From assembly GCF_029633865.1 (NCBI RefSeq), contig NC_079211.1, forward strand, positions 9,848,295-9,912,294: a stretch of 64,000 nucleotides of DNA. The letters run 5' to 3'. Below the pieces are notes generated by a model. That model was not told where the DNA came from, ran no database searches, and worked only from the letters and a program-made list of their open reading frames with translations. This document shows positions 57,052 through 64,000 of the stretch, piece after piece (within the stretch, counting starts at the first letter, position 1; every line of letters starts with the position of its first letter). This DNA comes from Lampris incognitus. Taxonomy: Eukaryota; Chordata; Actinopteri; Lampriformes; Lampridae. Made by a program: the position numbers and the translations under genes.

Positions 57052-58360
57052 CACACACACACCTTTCTAACATGGCTCCATCAAAGCAATGTGGGGTGGA
57101 TTCTCCCGCAGCCCTGCTTGCATTTATGTCAGTGGTCGGGGTGGCGGGGTTCCTCATCATGAGGTCACATCCTGCCATTTGGTGGAGGCGATGGACCGTC
57201 CTAACTTAACGCTTCACAGGGAACGGAGCCCTCAACCCTGGCTCTGTTAACGCCTTGTTCAACCCACTGAGCTGCAGAGGCCTTCCTGCAAAAGAGCGCC
57301 ATCTAGTGAGGGACATTCTCCAGTTCTGGATTAGTCTAGCCTAACGAGGCGGTCACATTAGCAGGAAAGTATGCAGTTTCACTGCGAGTACAATTCACTT
57401 CCACTCAAAAACGTGCGAAGGGTGAAGACGTATCATCAATACTGCACTTCACCTTCACACAGAGTTCATGATGAACTTTCACCCGCGAATTTGCACCATC
57501 AGCCAATGGCAAGACTTTCTTGAATGACCTCAACAACATTCCAATATGGAGGACTCTCTTGTGGCTACCTAGCTAGCAAGTTATGGCTAACTAACGTTCA
57601 GTCATGTGTCACAGCAGTGATCCACCACGCACTTAATGAGGTGCAAAAGCAGAGAGCAAAGCAAACGTTCGCACAATTTTCCACTACTGTGACCTATCCT
57701 TAAACAGATGTGACAAACTCATGTAGCGCTCTGGTTGGTGCCAACCACATCTGGTCGGACACATCCTGCCCTTCCCCCTCACAGCTCCTTGTACTACATT
57801 TTTCAACTAATCCCTACGAATGGTTGCATTTCAGCAAGGATAACTACGACGGAGAATTCGGTCACACTCCCTTCAAGGCCTGTTTGACTAACTTTGTCGG
57901 CTTTGTCAAAGATTTCCTCGGAATATGTCTTTAACACTTCATTCTGAGCCTTTGTTCCTCGCCTGTTTACCAGCTGGCTACGGTAAAAGCCTGGTTTTCC
58001 CGACTACGACTCTCCGTCTGGAGGGAGTTAGCAAAGGCCAAGTGCATCACTAGCTCTGATGGGGCCCCTAAGTTCTTCCAAATCTGAAACACATTGCAGT
58101 TTCATGGTAGCATTAAACGGATTGTGCTCATTCCTAATCTATTTAATGACCACAACGGCAAATTCGGTAAACGTCAACATGTTTTGATGGTGTTTTGACA
58201 GGTTCTCCATTGCTGACACACCCAAACCACCAACATGTTGCTCACAAGTTCAGGTTCCACTTAAAGAGTTTGCCACTCGACGCACCGTCACATGAAGTCC
58301 CGCCTACCAGAACAGTGATTGGTCTCTTTGAAACAAGACCGCCCTGTCTGTTTCGACGCC
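57052..58360. other. mgat4b intron stretch, nothing identified
   Basis: Ordinary mixed sequence. No motif, repeat family or splice-flanked frame was recognised. Confidence 0.5.
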
Positions 58361-59068
58361 CCCCCCCGCTTTTTCTCCCGAATTGTGTCTGGCCAATTAC
58401 CTCGCTCATCTAAACCATCTCGGTTGCTGCTCCACCCCCTCTGCCGACCCGGGGAGGGCTGCAGACTACCACATGCCTCCTCCAATACACGTGGAGTCGC
58501 CAGCCGCTTCTTTTCACCTGACAGTGAGGAGTTTCACCAGGGGGACGTAGTGATCCGGGGAGGGCTGCAGACTACCACATGCCTCCTCCAATACACGTGG
58601 AGTCGCCAGCCGCTTCTTTTCACCTGACAGTGAGGAGTTTCACCAGGGGGACGTAGTGATCCGGGGAGGGCTGCAGACTACCACATGCCTCCTCCAATAC
58701 ACGTGGAGTCGCCAGCCGCTTCTTTTCACCTGACAGTGAGGAGTTTCACCAGGGGGACATAGTGATCCGGGGAGGGCTGCAGACTACCACACGCCTCCTC
58801 CCATACATGTGGAGTCGCCAGCCGCTTCTTTTCACCTGACAGTGAGGAATTTCACCAGGGGGACGTAGTGATCCGGGGAGGGCTGCAGACCACCACATGC
58901 CTCCTCCCATACATGTGGAGTCGCCAGCCACTTCTTTTCACCTGACAGTGAGGAGTTTCACCAGGGGGACGTAGTGCGTGGGAGGATCACGCCATTCCCC
59001 CCAGTTCCTCCTCCCCACCGAACAGGCGCACCGACTGACCAGGGGAGGCGCTAGTGCAGCGACCAGGG
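58361..59068 (-). mobile_element. tRNA-head SINE with internal 5x106-bp tandem repeat
   Basis: Tail TTTCTCCCGAATTGTGTCTG at the left; body continues to GGCGCTAGTGCAGCGACCAG; head missing. The segment GATCCGGGGAGGGCTGCAGA to GGGGGACGTAGT is present five times. Confidence 0.92.
58446..58975. repeat. 106-bp tandem repeat, five units
   Basis: Units start at 58446, 58552, 58658, 58764 and 58870, all exactly 106 bp. Units 1-3 share CAATACACGTGG; units 4-5 have CCATACATGTGG. Confidence 0.97.
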
Positions 59069-59929
59069 CAGTTGGGCAGCCACACGAGTCTCTCGACACC
59101 TTACGCTGAAACTACCTTTCCACTCTCGTTTTATCGCAAGCCGATTAGATTTATATTCTTCCTCAAAGGTGAGATTTCTCCCAAACCTGCACCTACTACC
59201 GCCTCACACACACACACACACACACACCCCCCCTCGTCTCCGGGTAGCAGCTCTCGGCCGTGTTCAGCACATTAAATCACGCGCTCCTGATGAAGATGGA
59301 GGGAGCTGCCTGCCGACGAAGCACCCGCGGGGGAACTTGTTCCCGATGCAGCCGTGAATCACGCCGTTAAAGCCGCACCGGCTAACTTTTTTTTTTTTTG
59401 CTTTAACACATCATCATTACATTCATTTCGGTGGCAGGGCGTGGTGGCCGGGGGGGGGGAAACGACACCGCCGCCATTCACATCAGTTTCCTCGAGGCCA
59501 GCCCTCCCAGGAACTAGAGGAACTGCTTTATGACACGAACATAAGTGCAGCAATATCCCTTCACCTCGCCTGTGAGGGCCTTTTCTGCTGCGATAGGGCT
59601 TTTTGAGCTATGGCTTGTAAATAAAAGCGCATATCTTCATGCCGTGTGATGAAGAGGAGGGGGGGGGGAGCCTCTTGTGGTTTAAAAAACCCTCGGAAAT
59701 CCCCAAAAGGTTCCCTCGTGGTACTTTAAGATGATTACGATGGTGTGTTTTTGCTCAGGCTGATCCTGAAATGGAGGGGGGGGGGGTGTTATTACGGTGT
59801 GCCAGTGATGAGGATCATCCTGCTGGATAATGAGGTTGATTGTAATCGTGTTGTGATTTCTCTGGTGTAAATCGTCATGACGGCGACGGCGCGGCAGCGG
59901 GGGCGCGGCCCGCTGACCGAGCCTGTTTT
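59069..59929. other. mgat4b intron stretch
   Basis: Holds an (AC)n at 59206-59227 and homopolymer runs (T at 59388-59399, G at 59451, 59660 and 59776). No exon or family recognised. Confidence 0.5.
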
Positions 59930-60314
59930 TCTCCCTCTTCCGAGCTGTCCCGGTTGCCGCTCCACCCCCCCCCCCCCTCCGGGCAGGGCTGCGGACTACC
60001 ACATGCCTCCTCTGATGCATTTGGAGTCGCCAGCCGCCTCTTTTCACCCGACAGTGAGGAGTTTCGCCAGGGGGACGTAGCGCGTGGGAGGATCACGCTA
60101 GTCCCCCTCCCCCCTGAACAGGTGCCCCGACCGACCAGAGGAGGCGCTAATGCAGCGACCCGGACACGTATCCACATCCGGTTTCCCACCCGCGGACACA
60201 GCCGATTGTGTCTGTAGGGACGTCCGGACCAAGCCGGAGGTAACGCGGGGATTCGAACCGCCGATCCGCGTGTTGGTAGGCAACTGAATAGACCGCCGCG
60301 CCACCCGGACGCCC
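59930..60314 (-). mobile_element. tRNA-head SINE
   Basis: Tail shortened (TTTCTCCCTCTTCCGAGCTG); body and head complete, ending CGCGCCACCCGGACGCCC with box B complement GGGGATTCGAACCGCC. Confidence 0.9.
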
Positions 60315-60929
60315 TTAGGTTCGTTTTTTTTACACTCTGGAAGCTAGATTAACATTAATGCATGTACCGTATGGCCTTAGATCTCAACCTGGGCTCCCGA
60401 CCCTCATGGGGGTCTCATGTGTCCATGTGGGTCATCGTGGAAGCAATGACCCAAAATGGAGTCAAACATCAAATGATCAGCATCTCGTACCGTCTCGCTT
60501 GTTTTGTTCCAAAAACTGCCTGAAAAGGCAGCACTAAAAGTGCTTATGTGGGCTTGGAGACTCTTCAGGACGTTTGGGGCAGTTACGGGGGGGGGGGGTT
60601 GGGGCTTGGGGGTGTTTTGAGAGGAGGGTGAAGCCAGTTTACCCGCGTTGTGGACCTGGACCTTCTAACCTCCCTAATCCCTCTTGAAGGGACCCGAAAA
60701 CCTACTTCACCATGACCCGGCACCTTTAAATCCCTCCTTAAACACGTCAGCACTGGAACACACCAACAACACCAGGCTCAGCACAATGTGTGTGTGTGTC
60801 TGTGTGTGTGTGCGCACTTTCAAACCTCACATACATACAGCTTAGATTGTGCCTTTGAGCAAGGCACTGAGAGCCATTCTGCTTGTTTAAGATGATTGCA
60901 GGGATCCCACATATTTTCCATGCTGATTT
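60315..60929. other. mgat4b intron stretch
   Basis: Nothing recognised except a G run at 60588-60598 and a (TG) run at 60787-60813. Confidence 0.5.
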
Positions 60930-61340
60930 TTATCCCCAACTGTACCCGGCCAATTACCCCACTCTTCTGAGCCGTGGCTGCTCCGCCCCCTCTGCCGCTC
61001 CGGGGAGGGCTGCAGACTACCACAGGCCTCCTCCCATACATGTGGAGTCACCAGCCGCTTCTTTTCACCTGACAGTGAGGAGTTTCGCCAGGGGGACGTA
61101 GCGCATGGGAGGATCACGCTATTCCCACCAGTCCCCCCCCCCAAACAGGCGCCCCGACCGACCAGAGGAGGCGCTAGTGCAGCGACTAGGACACATACCC
61201 ACATCCGGCTTCCCACCTGCAGACACGGCCAATGTGTCTGTAGGGACGCCCAACGAAGCCGGAGGTAACACGGGGATTCGAACCGCCGATCTGCATGTTG
61301 GTAGGCAACAGAATAGACCGCCACGTTACCCGGACGCCCC
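60930..61340 (-). mobile_element. tRNA-head SINE, near full length
   Basis: From TATCCCCAACTGTACCCGGC to CGTTACCCGGACGCCCC; box B complement GGGGATTCGAACCGCC. Confidence 0.9.
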
Positions 61341-61749
61341 AGTAAAATAAATGTTTGACTGATTCAGCCATCGTTCTACGTGTAAAAGTTCCTTGATTGG
61401 AGGCTGGAACAACAGGTACCACTGGTACCTGAGGACCTGATTGAGAACTCCTGAACTAGTCCATATCAACCATAACAATGTTATTCTACAACTAAGATCC
61501 CAATATGTGAAATATAGGATCTACTGATACATAAAAAGTAGACTTTCAAAGACAGAAATAGAGGGTGGAAGGGAGACAGAGAGATACAGAGAGAGAGACT
61601 GATAGAAAGAGAGAGTGACAGAAAGAGAGAGGATAGAAAGAGAGCGATAGAGAAGCTTGGAGATAAAGACAGCGTTTATAATAAGTGGCGGGCATGATGT
61701 TGTGAAGTTGACGTTAAACTGACTCATGACACACTAATCTGAACCCAAA
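61341..61749. other. mgat4b intron stretch
   Basis: Mixed sequence with GA-rich patches (61560-61650); no exon or family seen. Confidence 0.45.
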
Positions 61750-62158
61750 GAAAGACAAGCGAGACGAGCGAGAGGCACAGAGAGAGACACAGACAGAGAA
61801 AGAGAGAGACACAGAGAGAGAGAGACAGAGAGACAGAGAGAGAGAGCTAGAGAGACAGAGAGAGAGAGCTAGAGAGAGAGACCGAGAGACAGAGAGAGAG
61901 AGAGCTAGAGAGAGAGACCGAGAGACAGAGAGAGAGAGACATAAAGAGAGAGAGAGAGAGACAGAGAGAGAGAGCTAGAGAGAGAGACAGAGAGAGGGAG
62001 AGAGACAGAGACAGAGAGAGAGAGCTAGAGAGAGAGACAGAGAGAGGGAGAGACAGAGACAGAAAGAAAGAGAGAGAGAGACAGAGACAGAAAGAGAGAG
62101 AGAGAGACAGAGACAGAAAGAGAGAGAGAGAGACAGAGACAGAAAGAGAGAGAGAGAC

Positions 62159-62189
<31 letters not shown>

Positions 62190-62286
62190 CAGAGACAGAA
62201 AGAGAGAGAGAGACAGAGAGAGGGAGAGACAGAGACAGAAAGAAAGAGAGAGAGAGACAGAGACAGAAAGAGAGAGAGAGAGAGAC

Positions 62287-62327
<41 letters not shown>

Positions 62328-62396
62328 CAGAAAGAGAGAGAGAGACAGAGACAGAAAGAGAGAGAGAGAGAGAGACAGAGACAGAAAGAGAGAGAG

Positions 62397-62427
<31 letters not shown>

Positions 62428-62566
62428 CAGAGACAGAAAGAGAGAGAGACAGAGACAGAAAGAGAGAGAGACAGAGACAGAGACAGAAAGAGAGAGAGAG
62501 TCAGAGAGAGGGAGAGAGAGACAGAGACAGAAAGAGAGAGAGAGAGACAGAGAGGGAGAAAGAGAC

Positions 62567-62597
<31 letters not shown>

Positions 62598-62805
62598 CAG
62601 AGACAGAAAGAGAGAGAGACAGAGACAGAAAGAGAGAGAGAGAGTCAGAGAGAGGGAGAGAGAGACAGAGACAGAAAGAGAGAGAGAGACAGAGAGAGGG
62701 AGAAAGAGACAGAGACAGAAAGAGAGAGAGAGAGAGACAGAGAGAGGGAGAGAGACAGAGACAGAGAGAGAGCGACAGAGAGAGGGAGAGAGAGACAGAG
62801 ACGTA
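61750..62805. repeat. GA-rich array with GACAGAGACAGAAAGAGAGA units
   Basis: About 1 kb of purines. CAGAGACAGAAAGAGAGAGA recurs dozens of times, with longer blocks containing GAGAGCTAGAGAGAGAGAC (61840-62040) or GTCAGAGAGAGGGAGAGAG. Confidence 0.95.
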
Positions 62806-62819
62806 GCTGACGTAGCTGT

Positions 62820-62952
62820 GTAGGTTGTGTTATTGCATGTGTTGGTGTATATATGTTCTGTATTCGTGCACTCTCATTGTCCTTTATGTGAAAATGCTTT
62901 GCAATAGAAATGTATATTTGTCATGCTAATAAAGGCACATTTGAATTTGAAT

Positions 62953-62960
<8 letters not shown>
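62820..62960 (+). mobile_element. LINE 3' tail before GA repeat
   Basis: TTTGTCATGCTAATAAAGGC then ACATTTGAATTTGAATTTGA carries AATAAA and grades into (GA)n, like the tail at 47130. Confidence 0.6.
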
Positions 62961-62992
<32 letters not shown>

Positions 62993-63060
62993 CAGAGAAA
63001 GAGAGAGGGTAGAGAGACAGAGGGATAGCCAGAGGGGGGATGGAGGGGGGACTGTACTGT
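62961..63060 (+). repeat. single copy of the 27.7-kb minisatellite block
   Basis: GGTAGAGAGACAGAGGGATA, then GGGGGATGGAGGGGGGACTG and TACTGTCA correspond to the block repeated at 27683-28827. Confidence 0.8.
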
Positions 63061-63183
63061 CATATGTGGTAGGTCTTCAACAGACCTGTCATACATAAGT
63101 ATCTCTGAACGCCTCCCTGCCCTTACTGAAACAAGTACCCATCTTACAGCCCTCCATCCTGCAGACGATAACAACCCCCCCCC

Positions 63184-63359
63184 ACACACACACACACACA
63201 CACACCCGCACACACACACACACACGACAGGGATTTAAGTGATGAGCAAAGGGCTTGTGTGTGTGTGTGAGTGTGTGTGTGTGTGTGTGTGCGGGTGCAT
63301 GCATAAGAGAAAGAGAGTACACAGTAATGAAAACCATCACACACACACACACACACACA

Positions 63360-63398
<39 letters not shown>

Positions 63399-63400
63399 CA
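63184..63400. repeat. (CA)n, (TG)n, (CA)n cluster
   Basis: CA runs at 63184-63225, TG at 63256-63292, CA at 63338-63360 and 63369-63397. Opposite runs within 200 bp can pair. Confidence 0.93.
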
Positions 63401-63563
63401 AAAATACAGAGGGAGGAAGAGGAGGAACGATTGGAAAAGAGAAAGAACGACCAAAAGAAAAACGGAAACAGAAAAAAAGACAGGCGACTTTTAGGAGCGG
63501 CTTCATTATAAAACATCGAGGGAAAGGAAAATAATTCCACCATCAGCTGGCGAGTGTGTCAAG

Positions 63564-63564
<1 letters not shown>

Positions 63565-63640
<76 letters not shown>
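63565..63640. repeat. (GA)n microsatellite
   Basis: About 37 uninterrupted GA units. Confidence 0.97.
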
Positions 63641-63642
<2 letters not shown>

Positions 63643-63891
63643 ATGGAGTGATAGAAACTAAGTGATGAAGAGAGGGAGAAGAGCTACAGACAAACAGGAG
63701 GGGTGAGATGAAAGGGAGAGGGGGAGGGGTGGTGCTGCGGGGGTTCGGGCGGGGGGGGGAACAGGCATCAGTCTCTAGATAAGTCGGGCCCCTGGTGGCG
63801 CTCAGGGACCTATTACAGCCAAGTGGAGCAGCAGAGGCTCATGGGAAGACAGACGGTGGCACTGTAATTTTTTGAGAGAGTGCGTGATTAT

Positions 63892-64000
63892 GAGAGAGAG
63901 AGAGTGTGTGTGTGCATGTGTGTGAATGTGTGTGTGTGAGTGAGAGTGTGTGTGTGAGTGTGTGTGTGAGAGTGTATGTGTGTGTATGTGTGAGTGAGAG
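63892..64000. repeat. (GA)/(TG) mixed repeat at window edge
   Basis: GAGAGAGAGAGAGTGTGTGT grading into TG with GA interruptions; continues past the window. Confidence 0.9.

Overview
The window is animal, almost certainly teleost fish, DNA. It has split genes with GT..AG introns, fish-type LINEs, SINEs and hAT MITEs, and very long dinucleotide and tetranucleotide tracts. Two protein-coding genes can be proved from their exons, both on the minus strand, and both run off the window. No bacterial operon, CRISPR array or free-standing RNA gene was seen.

Left part, 1 to about 19.9 kb: the 5' portion of calnexin (canx), an ER lectin chaperone. A non-coding exon 1 ends at 19725 beside a CpG-rich promoter. 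Coding exons follow at 7012-6764, 5876-5803 and 2410-2352, with exact splice phases; the rest lies left of the window. Intron 1 holds a decayed L1 LINE (10.9-16.9 kb) that carries a hAT MITE with an 8-bp target duplication and a second type of tRNA SINE. A decayed LINE on the minus strand fills 1-2035.

Middle part, 20-29 kb: intergenic. Between 20.3 and 24.6 kb there are seven complete and one partial copies of an unusual small element. Each is about 130-155 bp, begins TG and ends CA. Several have 4-bp target duplications, and each carries a tRNA-like domain (box A, and box B/T-arm in one subfamily). Two of them are followed by primer-binding sites complementary to the 3' ends of two different leucine tRNAs. 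I interpret this as a miniature LTR retroelement (TRIM) whose LTRs contain a tRNA-type Pol III promoter. This is the most interesting system in the window. One solo copy and one hAT MITE interrupt a LINE reading frame precisely, and the empty sites can be read through in frame.

Right part, 29.1-64 kb: the 3' half of mgat4b (N-acetylglucosaminyltransferase IV-B). Seven exons encode about 244 C-terminal residues and end in a stop at 29542. Upstream exons lie beyond 64 kb. Its introns hold most of the repeats: a 3.5-kb 20/21-bp satellite containing a 1347-bp near-perfect duplication; AT-rich, TG-rich and GA/GATA/GACA arrays; a 31-bp minisatellite that grew inside a LINE endonuclease domain; and a SINE with a 106-bp segment repeated five times. 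CANX and MGAT4B also lie together in human 5q35, so the pair looks like conserved synteny.

Fifteen copies of one tRNA-head SINE of about 420 bp are scattered throughout, with several full-length copies and the rest truncated or internally deleted.
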